Source of the DNA: Salinadaptatus halalkaliphilus
GTDB taxonomy: Archaea > Halobacteriota > Halobacteria > Halobacteriales > Natrialbaceae
Assembly (NCBI RefSeq): GCF_006543045.1
Contig: NZ_RBZW01000021.1
Location: 395,172 to 459,171, forward strand
Direction: 5' to 3'
DNA length: 64,000 bases
In this document: in pieces, positions 8,512 through 18,021 of the stretch
How the letters are laid out: every line of letters begins with the position of its first letter
Numbering within the stretch: the first letter of the stretch is position 1
Made by a program: the position numbers and the translations under genes
The notes under the pieces: model-generated
Database searches by the model: none
What the model saw: the letters and a program-made list of their open reading frames with translations, nothing else
Told to the model about the DNA's origin: nothing

Positions 8512-10056
8512 ATGTCACCGATTGGATCGGCGAAGACGATCGACGGGACGGGTGGTACCGATGACGCGACGGCCGGGCACGAGGACGACGTGCTGGCCAC
8601 AGCACAGGGGGCCGTCGGCGTCGTCCACGAAACGTCGGCAGCGGTCGACGACGAACTCGAGGTGATCGATGATCTCGCGACCGGACAGGTCGAGGAGATG
8701 GTTGCCGTCGCGGAGGATGTCGCCGATCTCAGCGCGACGATCGAGGAAGTCGCCTCGAGCGCCACGGAGATGTCCGATCGAAGCGATCAGGCTGCATCGG
8801 CGGTCAGCGACGGGCAAACGGCGGCTTCGGAGGCCGCCTCGGCGATGGCTGACATCGCAGACATTGTCGAGACGATCGCCGACGATGTCGAGCAACTCGT
8901 CGACAGCGTCGAACGGATCGACGAGATCGTCGACATCATCTCGGGTATCGCCGACGAGACGAACCTGCTCGCACTGAACGCCTCGATTCAGGCTGCCCAG
9001 GCCGACGGTGACGGCGCCGGCTTCGGCGTCGTCGCCGGCGAGATCAAATCCCTGGCGAACCAGTCCCAGGAGCGAACCGCCGAGGTCGAAGGCGTCGTCG
9101 ACGACATTACCGACGCGACCGACACGCTCTCGGCGCGCCTCGAGTCGGCGGTCGATGTCGCCGAGACGGGTGCCCGGCGAGCGGCCGACGCCGAGGCCGA
9201 ACTCGGGACCGTCGCCGGGGCCGTCGGGGATGTCGCGACGGGGCTCGACGATGTCTCGGCGGCGACGACCGAGGGTGCCGAGGCGAGTGAGCGGGTAGCC
9301 CACCGCTGTGAGGAGACCGCCGACGCGGCCGACGATATCGAGGCCGCCATCGACGACATCGACGACGAACGATACAGGCAGACGGATATGCTGGCGGAGA
9401 TCGATCGTGCACTCGAGGTCGCGACGGTGGCCCGCCGCACTCGCCTGGCGAACGGGCCGGCGATACCCACGGGAGTAGCCGCCGTCGACGACGCTGGCGG
9501 CGTCCCACAGGGCTGTCGCGGCGTGGTGCACGTCGCCGACGAGACGCCAGGCCGGGACGCCGATCGAACCATCGCGACCCTCGTCGGGACGGCTATCGAG
9601 AACGGGTACGCCGTCTCGCTGTCGCCGACCGAATCGCTCGATCGGGGGAACCTCGAGCGCGCACTGTCCAGAGTGGGCATCGATCTCGAGGACGCCATCG
9701 CGAACGACTACCTGTTCGTCATCGATCTCTTCGATAGCTGGGACGACGGGACCAACGTCTTCGGCGTCGACCACCGGTCGCTCGGTGAGGTCAACGAGAG
9801 TATCGACCGACGGCGGGAGCGACCGTTGCTCGTGATCGGCAACATCGCCGGCGAATGTCACGCCTTCGGCGAACAGGCGACGCGCGAGACGACCTACGAC
9901 AACGACGATGGCGTCCTCGAGGCGACGGATACGGTGGTCAACGTCGTCGACGGAGCGTCGGTTCCGAACTCACTCGCCCAGTTCTACGTCGGCGCTGCGG
10001 ATCAGGTGGTTCGCGTCGAGTCCGGCCCCGACGTGGACGTCTCTCGGTCGCCATAG
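8512..10056 (+). CDS. Soluble MCP-like transducer fused to RecA/KaiC-like domain
   Basis: 514 aa with no transmembrane segment. Residues 1-315 form a methyl-accepting-chemotaxis-type coiled-coil hairpin; the kinase-contacting tip is at 138-183 (VDIISGIADETNLLALNAS, then GFGVVAGEIKSLANQ). Residues about 315-510 are a separate alpha/beta domain with an LFVIDLFDSW Walker-B-like strand, resembling haloarchaeal HTR-like/KaiC-related domains, but the P-loop position (VHVADETPGRDADR) is degenerate. The architecture suggests a cytoplasmic transducer that signals to CheA or a histidine kinase. A double KaiC-like gene follows 865 bases downstream, separated by a small membrane protein gene. The input signal is unknown. 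Confidence 0.8.
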   Translation: MSPIGSAKTIDGTGGTDDATAGHEDDVLATAQGAVGVVHETSAAVDDELEVIDDLATGQVEEMVAVAEDVADLSATIEEVASSATEMSDRSDQAASAVSDGQTAASEAASAMADIADIVETIADDVEQLVDSVERIDEIVDIISGIADETNLLALNASIQAAQADGDGAGFGVVAGEIKSLANQSQERTAEVEGVVDDITDATDTLSARLESAVDVAETGARRAADAEAELGTVAGAVGDVATGLDDVSAATTEGAEASERVAHRCEETADAADDIEAAIDDIDDERYRQTDMLAEIDRALEVATVARRTRLANGPAIPTGVAAVDDAGGVPQGCRGVVHVADETPGRDADRTIATLVGTAIENGYAVSLSPTESLDRGNLERALSRVGIDLEDAIANDYLFVIDLFDSWDDGTNVFGVDHRSLGEVNESIDRRRERPLLVIGNIAGECHAFGEQATRETTYDNDDGVLEATDTVVNVVDGASVPNSLAQFYVGAADQVVRVESGPDVDVSRSP

Positions 10057-10162
10057 CGAGACTGCAGCGGCTGCCATCGCGTGGTTGCAACGCCCCGCGG
10101 TCGATCCTCGAGAGCTGCCGCGAAAACCCACGCTTATTGTCGCGCCGACAGTTGGTGGAGCT

Positions 10163-10645
10163 ATGTCCGGATTCGAACGACGGACGAGTCTCGGTGTCGG
10201 GATCGTCCTACTCGTCGTCTTCGCCTGGTCACTTTGGAACAGCCTCGAGGCCCTGACCGCGGCGCCGACGGCGCTCTCGAGCGTCGCCTTGCTGGTTGCT
10301 GGCGCGGCGATGCTGTTTGCCGGCTTGTCGTTCGTCACCGCCGGCCTCCGCGAACGCCTGACCGTCGCCGGTCGCACGCTCGAGTGGTGGCAGTTCCAGT
10401 ACGCCGGCTTCGCCTTGCTTGGCGGATATATGGCGATTTCCGGGCTCGTGCAGGCGACATCGGTGACCGTCTACTCGCTGTTGACGGTCGTGGCGGGGGT
10501 CGGCTTCGTCGGGTTCGGGCTCTATCACCTTCGGCACGGACCGACGACGGAGACCGACCCGTCGACGGGCCAGATCGCGATAGTCGTCGGCGGGATGATG
10601 GCACTGGTCTTGCTGTTGGGGCTGTTGCTCGTCCTCTCGATATAG
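10163..10645 (+). CDS. Four-to-five-helix membrane protein of unknown function
   Basis: 160 aa, mostly hydrophobic: helices near residues 10-28, 37-60, 73-92, 96-115 and 138-160. ATG 10163 gives MSGFERRTSLGVGIV. No catalytic motif seen. It lies 106 bases after the MCP-like gene on the same strand and could be read through from it, but there is no overlap or evident coupling. A small haloarchaeal membrane protein; function not assigned. Confidence 0.65.
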   Translation: MSGFERRTSLGVGIVLLVVFAWSLWNSLEALTAAPTALSSVALLVAGAAMLFAGLSFVTAGLRERLTVAGRTLEWWQFQYAGFALLGGYMAISGLVQATSVTVYSLLTVVAGVGFVGFGLYHLRHGPTTETDPSTGQIAIVVGGMMALVLLLGLLLVLSI

Positions 10646-10920
10646 TACTCCGGCGCGTCGGCTAAATTCGAGTCGAAGTAGAGAAATGACCGAGTATCGT
10701 TATGTTCGTGATCTCGTCGGGAATACTGATGGGTTATAATCGATGGCCCGGATCGATGTTATACAGCTGTCGGCGCGTGGAACGGTAGATTAGGATACTG
10801 TTTCGGGTGAATAGACGAGGTCGATATCACCCCCATTACATCACTAAATTATTAATTCTACGAAACACAACCTCACAGTATGGCAAGAAACTACTTACGT
10901 GCATAAATTCACTCCTGGCT

Positions 10921-12378
10921 ATGGGTGATTCCGTAAGCCACAACCGAACTCGAACGGGGCTTCGGCAGGCTGACGCGATACTCGATGGGGGACTATTGCC
11001 CGCTTCTGGGACACTGATCAGGGGGCCACCGGGAACGGGAAAAACGATTTTCGCTCTGCACTTTCTCGCGGACGGAGTACGATCGGGCGAGACGTGCCTG
11101 TATATCAACCTCGGCGAGCCCACTGCCTATCTCCGCGATACCGCAGACAGTTTTGGACTGGACATCGATTCCGTCAATTTTCTCAATCTCTCCCCATCCG
11201 AGGCGGAGTTCCACGACGACCAGACGTACGACCTTTTTCGGTCGGGTGAAGTAGAGAACTCGTCGCTGGTCGAGAACGTTCGTGACGAGGTCGATGCGAT
11301 CGCCCCGGATCGGATCGTCATCGATCCGGTCACTGAACTTCGGTACCTGACCACCGACGACCACCAGTTTCGAACGCAGATCTTGGGGTTACTCGATTTT
11401 CTCAAGGCCGGGGGAGCGACCGTTCTATTGACTTCCCAGACCGCTGAGACGATTGCTGACGACGACCTCCAGTTTCTGGCCGATGCTGTCATCACCCTCG
11501 ACCTTGAGGGGGACCGACGGACATTACGGATTTCGAAGTTCCGCGGATCTGACACACAGCGTGGCCCTCACACGGTCACGATCACTGGCGACGGGATGTG
11601 CGTTTGGCCCAAACTCGTCCCCAACGATCACAGTCAGGAATTCACCTCGGAGACGCTCTCATCGGGCGTGCCGGAACTCGACTCGCTGCTCCGTGGTGGC
11701 CTCACGACCGGGACAGTCACGTTTCTGAGCGGGCCGACCGGCGTCGGGAAGACAACTACCGGTCTCCAGTTCATGAAAGAAGCCGCCGGCCGTGGCCAGC
11801 GATCCGTCCTCTACAGCTTCGAGGAAAGCCGTTCGACCATGCTCGAGCGGGCGGAAGCCGTCAATATCCCAGTCGAAGCGATGCTCGAACGGGGCACACT
11901 TCGTATCGAGGAGATCGGCCCGGACGAGCTCACGGTCGACGAATTCACCCACAGGATCCGCCAGGAGGTCGAAGGGGAAGGATCGGAGATCATCATGATC
12001 GACGGTGTCAGCGGGTACGAACGAGCACTTCGCGGAAACGGAGACGACGCCACACAGCACCTGATCAAGATCGGTCGGTACCTTCGGAACATGGGTGTGA
12101 CCGGCCTGGTCACAAACGAGGTTCATCGCATCACCGGCGAGTTTCGAGCGACGGAACAGCAGATGAGCCACCTCGCAGACAACATCGTCGTTCTCCGTCA
12201 CGTCGAGTACAAGGGGGAACTCCGCAAAGTGATCGGCGTCCTCAAGATGCGAACGAGTGACTTCGAGAACTGGCTCCGGGAGTTACAGATCACCGAACAC
12301 GGGCTGACAGTCGGCGAGCCGATGTCCGATCTCCGTGGCATCCTGACGGGGACACCCAACTGGGAGGATGACGGGTAA
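10921..12378 (+). CDS. Double-domain KaiC-like RecA-superfamily ATPase
   Basis: 485 aa with two RecA/KaiC domains. Domain 1 has Walker A GPPGTGKT (35-42) and a Walker-B-like RIVIDPVTEL (131-140). Domain 2 has GPTGVGKT (271-278), SFEES (298-302, the catalytic-Glu region of KaiC) and a Walker-B-like IIMIDGVSGYE. In domain 1 the corresponding segment is INLGE, lacking the paired glutamates. The KaiC C-terminal A-loop/tail is not obvious. ATG 10921 is used because earlier in-frame codons add 38 residues without homology. Its stop overlaps the next kinase gene by 11 bases, so the two are cotranscribed. No KaiA or KaiB is present; such archaeal KaiCs probably act as signalling ATPases. Confidence 0.9.
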   Translation: MGDSVSHNRTRTGLRQADAILDGGLLPASGTLIRGPPGTGKTIFALHFLADGVRSGETCLYINLGEPTAYLRDTADSFGLDIDSVNFLNLSPSEAEFHDDQTYDLFRSGEVENSSLVENVRDEVDAIAPDRIVIDPVTELRYLTTDDHQFRTQILGLLDFLKAGGATVLLTSQTAETIADDDLQFLADAVITLDLEGDRRTLRISKFRGSDTQRGPHTVTITGDGMCVWPKLVPNDHSQEFTSETLSSGVPELDSLLRGGLTTGTVTFLSGPTGVGKTTTGLQFMKEAAGRGQRSVLYSFEESRSTMLERAEAVNIPVEAMLERGTLRIEEIGPDELTVDEFTHRIRQEVEGEGSEIIMIDGVSGYERALRGNGDDATQHLIKIGRYLRNMGVTGLVTNEVHRITGEFRATEQQMSHLADNIVVLRHVEYKGELRKVIGVLKMRTSDFENWLRELQITEHGLTVGEPMSDLRGILTGTPNWEDDG

Positions 12379-13486
12379 CTGTTCGGAGTCCGTGGAACGC
12401 AGCGAAAAATCGGTGGAAACCACCCGCGTCCTGCCGGCACTTGCAAACGCCGGCAACCAACGGGTCCTCCGCAAGTGGATGCGCGGTCAGGACGAATACG
12501 AGGTCGTTTCCGGAGGAGGGGACGCCCTCGCTACCGCCGAGTACGACCTGTGCGTTCTCGACGAGTGTACGTTTCGTCAGAATGTCAGTACAGTTCGTAA
12601 CCGTCGAGAGGCCGAAAGCGGTATTCTGCCGGTATTGCTGGTCAGCTCCGCCTCGGAGTTCGAATCGATCGATTCCTGGACCCGCCATACGGTGGATCGG
12701 GACCTCTGGGACCTCGTCGACGAGATCCTGACGCCACCGATCGAACGCGTCGAACTGCGGAGACGACTCGAGAACCTCCGTCGACTCAGAGCGCAGTCGA
12801 TCACGGTCGCACAGACGACCGAGCAACTCCTGCTTTTGAACCGGATCACCCGACACGACATCCAAAACGAGATGAACGTCATTACGGGGTGGGCGGGAGA
12901 ACTCGAGGCCCACGTCGACGACTCCGGCCAGGAGATCTGCACGAGGATCCTCGATAGTAGTCGCAACGTCGTCGACCTGACCCGGGCCGTCCGGGAGTTC
13001 GTCGACATGCTCGAGATGGACGACGACCCGAAGCTGGACACGGTCGACCTCGAGGCCGCGCTCAGAGACGAGATCAGCAAACGGCGCTCGCTGTTCGAGG
13101 GTGCGGAATTCGTCGTCGACGGCGAGATCCCGTCCTTGCACGTCCGGGGGAACGAACTGCTTTCGTCGGTGTTCCGGAACCTGTTGAACAACGCGGTCCA
13201 GCACAACGATTCGGAAACGCCGCGTGTCACAGTTACAGTCTCGGAACGGGAACGGAGCATCGTCGTTACGATCGGCGACAACGGGCCGGGTATTCCGCCG
13301 GATCGTCGAGACGCGGTACTCGGTCGCACCGAAGCGGGAATCGATCATCCGAGTGCCGGGGTCGGGCTGTACCTCGTCGATACCCTCGTCGATGGTTACG
13401 GTGGCGGCGTTCGAATGACTGAGTCCGACGAGGGCGGAACCGCCGTCGTCGTTACGCTCCCGGTGATTCGAGGTGGGAGACGGTGA
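12368..13486 (+). CDS. Histidine kinase with pseudo-receiver N-terminus
   Basis: 372 aa, soluble. Residues about 20-145 resemble a degenerate receiver: a strand ending LCVLDE at the phospho-Asp position and LPVLLVSSAS further on, then a helix. The dimerisation/phosphoacceptor helix has H163 in TRHDIQNEMNVI. The HATPase_c domain has the N box NLLNNAVQHND, G1 DNGPGIPP and GVGLYLVD. It overlaps the KaiC-like gene by 11 bases and the following kinase by 4, so all three form one transcript. It lacks a PAS or transmembrane sensor, so input may come from the KaiC-like protein (inference). Confidence 0.85.
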   Translation: MTGNCSESVERSEKSVETTRVLPALANAGNQRVLRKWMRGQDEYEVVSGGGDALATAEYDLCVLDECTFRQNVSTVRNRREAESGILPVLLVSSASEFESIDSWTRHTVDRDLWDLVDEILTPPIERVELRRRLENLRRLRAQSITVAQTTEQLLLLNRITRHDIQNEMNVITGWAGELEAHVDDSGQEICTRILDSSRNVVDLTRAVREFVDMLEMDDDPKLDTVDLEAALRDEISKRRSLFEGAEFVVDGEIPSLHVRGNELLSSVFRNLLNNAVQHNDSETPRVTVTVSERERSIVVTIGDNGPGIPPDRRDAVLGRTEAGIDHPSAGVGLYLVDTLVDGYGGGVRMTESDEGGTAVVVTLPVIRGGRR

Positions 13487-14973
13487 CCTCGGACGGGACG
13501 GGAACCGCCGACGACTTCGAGTCCGGATTGTCCTCACCCGCCGATTCCGCGACGATCTATCCACTCGTTACCGGGGACGGCAACCGGCGCGTCCTCCGGG
13601 AGTGGCTGTCGACACACGACATTTACCGGGTGGTCGACGCCGAGGTCGACCTCGAAGCGGCCGAGTTCGATCTCTGTATCGTCGATCAGGGTGGACTGAA
13701 ACGACACGCGGACAAACTGAGACGGATCAAAGCCGAGACGAAACCGGTCCTCTTTCCGGTCCTGCTGTTGTTGCCAGAACGCCAGTCGGAGATTATCGAG
13801 ACCGACCGGGGAGAGATCGCCGATAACGTGTTCGGGACGACGATCGACGAGATCGTCTCGCTCCCAATTCGGCAGGCCGAACTCGAATGGCGGATCCAGG
13901 CACTGCTTCGCCTTCGGGATCAGTCGCTTGCGTTACAAGACCGAACCGACCAACTCCACCAGTTCAAGAAGGCCGTCGAGGCGTCGGGCCACGCCGTCTA
14001 TATCACCGACCCGGAGGGGACGATCGAGTACGTCAACCCAGCCTTCGAGGAACTCACGGGCTACGATCGAGAGGAGGCGGTCGGTCGAACTCCGAACATC
14101 CTGCACTCAGGGGAAATGCCACCCAGCTACTTCGAAGAGCTGTGGGAGACCGTGCTCTCGGGGGCAGTTTGGGAAGAGGAGGTGATCGACCGCCGAAAGG
14201 ACGGCGAACTCTATACCGCCTATCAGACAATCTCGCCGATCACGGACGGTGATGATGTCACGGCGCTCGTCGCGGTCCAGGTTGACATCACCGAACTCAA
14301 AGACGTACACCGACAGCTTCGCGTGGTCGATCGGATCCTACGGCACAACCTCCGTAACGACCTGACGGTGATCCGTGGCCAAGCCGAACGGGTCCGCACT
14401 GACGTTTCGGGCGAACTGGCCGACGCCGCTGACGAGATGATCGGCCTCGTCGACGACTTGCTAACGACGAGTGAGAAGTCCCGGGCGATCACCGATGTCT
14501 TGAGCGAACAACCAGACAGCCAGCGAATCGATATTGCCGACGTGGTTCGCCGGATCGCCAGCGCGGCCGACGCCGACTCGAGTGCCCGTATCGACGTCGA
14601 CGTCCCCGACCAGGCGATCGCCTCGGCAACGACGAACGTCCACGAGGCGATCGAAGAACTGGTCAAAAATGCGATTAATCACAACGGAACCGAGTCACCG
14701 TCCGTCTCCCTCTCGGTCACGGTGAACGACCAGAACGTCGTGGTAACGGTCGCCGACAACGGGCCCGGTATCCCGGAAATGGACCGTGCCGTCTTAGCGG
14801 CGGGTGACGCGATCGACGACCTCTATCACGGGAGTGGACTCGGATTGTGGTTGGTCTATTGGATCGTTAACCGGTCCGGGGGATCGATCGCCGTTGGGGA
14901 TATCGAACCACGCGGAACCAGGGTCACGGTTTCCCTTCCACGGGATGAGGTAACCACCCCAGCAACTCGGTAA
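13483..14973 (+). CDS. PAS histidine kinase with pseudo-receiver N-terminus
   Basis: 496 aa, soluble. Residues about 25-150 repeat the pseudo-receiver of the upstream kinase (LCIVDQ, FPVLLLLPE, RLRDQS). A PAS domain follows at about 160-275 (YITDPEGTIEYVNPAFEELTGY, and the PAC-like end VAVQVDITELKD). Phosphoacceptor H288 lies in LRHNLRNDLTVIRGQ. HATPase_c includes ELVKNAINHN, DNGPGIPE and GLGLWLVY. Start is GTG 13483 in a GTGA overlap with the preceding stop. The shared pseudo-receiver suggests the two kinases arose by duplication and may heterodimerise or dock on the same partner. Confidence 0.87.
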   Translation: MTSDGTGTADDFESGLSSPADSATIYPLVTGDGNRRVLREWLSTHDIYRVVDAEVDLEAAEFDLCIVDQGGLKRHADKLRRIKAETKPVLFPVLLLLPERQSEIIETDRGEIADNVFGTTIDEIVSLPIRQAELEWRIQALLRLRDQSLALQDRTDQLHQFKKAVEASGHAVYITDPEGTIEYVNPAFEELTGYDREEAVGRTPNILHSGEMPPSYFEELWETVLSGAVWEEEVIDRRKDGELYTAYQTISPITDGDDVTALVAVQVDITELKDVHRQLRVVDRILRHNLRNDLTVIRGQAERVRTDVSGELADAADEMIGLVDDLLTTSEKSRAITDVLSEQPDSQRIDIADVVRRIASAADADSSARIDVDVPDQAIASATTNVHEAIEELVKNAINHNGTESPSVSLSVTVNDQNVVVTVADNGPGIPEMDRAVLAAGDAIDDLYHGSGLGLWLVYWIVNRSGGSIAVGDIEPRGTRVTVSLPRDEVTTPATR

Positions 14974-15001
14974 CTACACCACTCGAGTCTCGGTCGGCAG
15001 G

Positions 15002-15358
15002 TTAGAGAAACTCTCGGACCTCGGAGTACCACATGTCGTGGTAGTCGACGTGGCCGACGCGACGTGCGATCGCGACGGCCAGGACGTGCCAGCAACACTC
15101 GGTGGGATCGTCCGGGTCGAGGTTGTACTCGCTGTCCTTGCAGGTACAGCCGCCGTCTTCGACGATGTACTCGTCGTCGTAGCCGACGACGATCGTGAAG
15201 TCCTTGTAGGTCTTGACGCGGTTCTCGCCGACGGCTTCGATGGCGCGAACCCCGCGGTCGCCGTGGAGTCGCGAGATCTGTTCGACGATTGCTGGCGTCA
15301 ACTCTCCGGCCTCCTCGAGATCGGCCTGCCAGCGCTCGACGGGATTCGCGTCCGACAC
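15002..15358 (-). CDS. SWIM zinc-finger protein
   Basis: 118-aa protein with a C-terminal SWIM domain: C71-x-C73, then 15 residues, then C89-x-H91 (GGCTCKD and CCWHVLA). SWIM fingers bind DNA or protein and occur in SWI2/SNF2- and recombination-linked factors. The N-terminal part (about 1-45) is helical with no known domain. It is convergent with the PAS kinase and divergent from trm1 with about 116 bases between starts. Small SWIM proteins are widespread in haloarchaea with no established role. Confidence 0.85.
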   Translation of the reverse strand: MSDANPVERWQADLEEAGELTPAIVEQISRLHGDRGVRAIEAVGENRVKTYKDFTIVVGYDDEYIVEDGGCTCKDSEYNLDPDDPTECCWHVLAVAIARRVGHVDYHDMWYSEVREFL

Positions 15359-15474
15359 GCCCGGACCTCTGTACCGAACTGTAAAATCGGTTTGGTTGTC
15401 GTGACGGCGCTCGAGTGTCCGTACCGACGCCGCGAGACCACACCGCTTTTCGCTCCCTACCGACGAGAGAGCAC

Positions 15475-16590
15475 ATGCGCGTCACCGAGGGCGGAGTCGA
15501 CCTCGAGGTCCCCGGCGAACAGACCGAGGGGATCGAGGAGTCGGTCTTTTACAACCCGCGACAGGAGCTGAATCGGGATCTGACGATCGCGACGCTGCGG
15601 GCCTACCGCGAGCGCGAGGAGCGAGCGGAAACCTACCTCGACGCGATGACCGCAAGCGGGATTCGCGGGCTCCGGGCGGCCGCCGACGGCTGGGACGTCA
15701 CCTGCTGTGATCTCGAGGAAGACGCCGTCTCGCTCGCGCGGGAGAACGTAGCGCGCAACGACCTAGACGCCGAGGTCGTCCACCGAAACGCGAACGCGCT
15801 CATGCACGAGGCGGTCTTCGACGTGATCGACCTCGATCCCTACGGGACGCCGATGCCGTTCGCCGACGCGGCCGTCGCGAACTGCCGGGACCTGCTCTGT
15901 GTCACCGCGACCGATACCGCGCCGCTGTGTGGCGCCCACTTCAACAGCGGCGTCCGCTCGTACTCCGCGGTCCCACAGAACACCGACTACCATCCCGAGA
16001 TGGGCGTTCGTATCCTCATCTCGGCGTTGGCTCGCAGCGGCGCCCGCTTCGACGTCGGCGTCGAACCCATTTTCACGCACGCGACCAGCCACTACGTCCG
16101 GACCTACCTCGAGCTCGAGCACAAACCGACCAGCGCCGACGCCGCAATCGACGAACTCGGCCACATCTATCACTGCGAAGACTGCCAGTACCGGGACACC
16201 GATCCGGGCCTGATCGCGGACCCGCTCGAGACGTGCCCTCACTGCGACGGCACCCGACTGCTGACTGCCGGCCCGGTCTGGCTCGGGGCCGTCCATGACC
16301 CCGAATTCGTCGCTGCCGTCCGCGACGAGATACCCTATCAGTTCGAGACGGCACCGACCGCGCGCGAACTCTGTGACACCCTCGCGGCCGAACTCGACGT
16401 TCCGACCCACTACGACCAGCACAAACTCTGTCGTAACTGGGGGCTGCCCGCCAACGCGATGGACGAGTTTTTGACCGACCTGCGAGCGGCCGGCTACGAG
16501 GCCTCCCGCGCCCACTACGGCGGGACGACGTTCAAGACGACCGCCGACGTCGGGGAGATTCGCGAGGCGACGGCTGCGACCCTCGAGTAG
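15475..16590 (+). CDS. trm1: tRNA (guanine(26)-N(2))-dimethyltransferase Trm1
   Basis: SAM-dependent dimethylation of G26 in tRNA. 371 aa. The Rossmann-type methyltransferase domain shows [16 protein letters not shown] (motif I region), CDLEEDAV and the catalytic DLDPYGTP. The C-terminal part has the Zn-binding pairs CEDC and CPHC typical of archaeal Trm1. ATG 15475 gives [13 protein letters not shown], the conserved N-terminus with the downstream [13 protein letters not shown]. Monocistronic. Identification is secure from the motif set and length. Confidence 0.95.
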   Translation: MRVTEGGVDLEVPGEQTEGIEESVFYNPRQELNRDLTIATLRAYREREERAETYLDAMTASGIRGLRAAADGWDVTCCDLEEDAVSLARENVARNDLDAEVVHRNANALMHEAVFDVIDLDPYGTPMPFADAAVANCRDLLCVTATDTAPLCGAHFNSGVRSYSAVPQNTDYHPEMGVRILISALARSGARFDVGVEPIFTHATSHYVRTYLELEHKPTSADAAIDELGHIYHCEDCQYRDTDPGLIADPLETCPHCDGTRLLTAGPVWLGAVHDPEFVAAVRDEIPYQFETAPTARELCDTLAAELDVPTHYDQHKLCRNWGLPANAMDEFLTDLRAAGYEASRAHYGGTTFKTTADVGEIREATAATLE

Positions 16591-16683
16591 GTACCAACCG
16601 TTGCCGATGGAGAGCGGCCACTGTCGGCCGCTCGACCTCGAGCGGAGCCCCCGTTTTTGAGGGCTCGCAGCGTACGTACCGAC

Positions 16684-18003
16684 GTGATCGACCGTCACCA
16701 ACTGCGTGAGCTCGCCTCGGAAGTCCTTCGGCTCGCGCGGACCGAACAAGTGACGCTGCTGGCGGCCGGCGTCGCCTTCTACGGGTTCATCTCGCTCGTG
16801 CCGCTGCTGTTGCTCGGAATGGGGATCGCCGCCTCGATCGGCGGGGAAGCGCTCGCGAACCAACTGACTGCCGCGGCGAGTGACGTACTCACGCAGTCGG
16901 CCCAGGAACTGCTCGCCGAGACGGTGCTCGACGACACCGGTCGACAGAGTGCGACCATCGTCGGCGCACTCGGGCTCCTCTGGGGCTCGAGCCGCGTCCT
17001 CCGTGGCCTCGATCGGGCGTTTTCGCAGGTGTACGGCACTGCCGGCTCGAAGTCCCTGATCGATACGTTCTGGGACGCGATGATCGTCTTTCTGGTCATC
17101 GCGTTCGGACTGGCTCTCGTCGGCGGCCTCGAGTACGTGATCCGGTTCGTTCCCTTCGTCGGCGTCGGAATCCTGGGACCGGTGCTGGTCGTGGTCGGCC
17201 TAAGCGTGACCTTTCTGCCGCTGTACGTCGTCTTTCCGGATGCGGACGTCGGCGTTCGCGAGGCGTTGCCAGGAACGCTCGTCGCCGCCGTCGGCTGGTT
17301 CGCGCTGAGCCAGTCGTTTTCGGTGTACGCCGACCTCGCGACCGGCTACGCCCTTTACGGAGCACTTGGCGCCGTCTTTCTCGTCCTTATCTGGCTGTAC
17401 ATCGGCGCGATTATCCTCGTCTTCGGCGCGATCCTCAACGCAGTGCTTGCCGGCCGTGATATGGATCGGCAGCTACAAAGTCCCGGCGCCCGACAGGTCT
17501 CGATAGAAGCGATGACCGACGACGCCACGGGTGCCGACGAGGAAGAGCCGGTCGACGACTCGGCTGGGAGCGACGGCCACGCTGCCGGCGGCGAGCAGCG
17601 AGCGCGCTCGAGCGCCCGAACGCGAGACCGGGCCGACGATCCCGAGGCGCTTCGCGAGGAGATCGAGCGGCTACGCGACCGCATCGACGACTACGAGGAG
17701 TCCGTCGAACGCCGAACCGTTCAGAAAGACTCCCTCGAGGGCGAACTCAAACGATACGTGCGCCGCCGGATTCGACGAGGACACGCCCGCGACTGGGGGC
17801 CCTATGTCGTCTTGCTCTATGGCACCGTGCTGGCGCTTGGTGCGTTTTACTATCTCGAGGGGATCTGGGCGATTCTCGCGATGTTTACCGTCTGGACCTC
17901 GACGCTTGGCGTCTACGTCCTGATGGTGCTTTTCGGTGCCGGCATCGCGTTGCTCGACGTTCCCGGTCGGATCCGCGACGCGATCGGCGAGCGCCGGTCC
18001 TAA
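16684..18003 (+). CDS. YihY/BrkB-family membrane protein with C-terminal extension
   Basis: 439 aa from GTG 16684. The N-terminal about 270 residues are a YihY/UPF0761 membrane domain with six predicted helices (first helix follows TLLAAGVAFYGFISLVPL; later IWLYIGAIILVFGAILNA). Then comes a hydrophilic acidic/Arg-rich stretch (about 280-365) with a coiled-coil-like part (EALREEIERLRDRIDDYEE), and finally two more transmembrane segments (VVLLYGTVLALGAFYYL and the next). Plain YihY proteins end after the sixth helix, so the tail is an addition. A few in-frame codons upstream (to 16657) are possible but the GTG is preferred. Function of the family is unresolved. Confidence 0.85.
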   Translation: MIDRHQLRELASEVLRLARTEQVTLLAAGVAFYGFISLVPLLLLGMGIAASIGGEALANQLTAAASDVLTQSAQELLAETVLDDTGRQSATIVGALGLLWGSSRVLRGLDRAFSQVYGTAGSKSLIDTFWDAMIVFLVIAFGLALVGGLEYVIRFVPFVGVGILGPVLVVVGLSVTFLPLYVVFPDADVGVREALPGTLVAAVGWFALSQSFSVYADLATGYALYGALGAVFLVLIWLYIGAIILVFGAILNAVLAGRDMDRQLQSPGARQVSIEAMTDDATGADEEEPVDDSAGSDGHAAGGEQRARSSARTRDRADDPEALREEIERLRDRIDDYEESVERRTVQKDSLEGELKRYVRRRIRRGHARDWGPYVVLLYGTVLALGAFYYLEGIWAILAMFTVWTSTLGVYVLMVLFGAGIALLDVPGRIRDAIGERRS

Positions 18004-18021
18004 TCGCCCTCGACGCTCCGG

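Noticed and set aside
8515..9861. 448-codon minus-strand frame opposite the MCP-like gene
   Set aside because: High-GC antisense shadow; the plus strand encodes a recognisable chemoreceptor hairpin and has a promoter.
12290..13564. 424-codon minus-strand frame opposite the first kinase
   Set aside because: Antisense of HisKA and HATPase motifs; no family resemblance.
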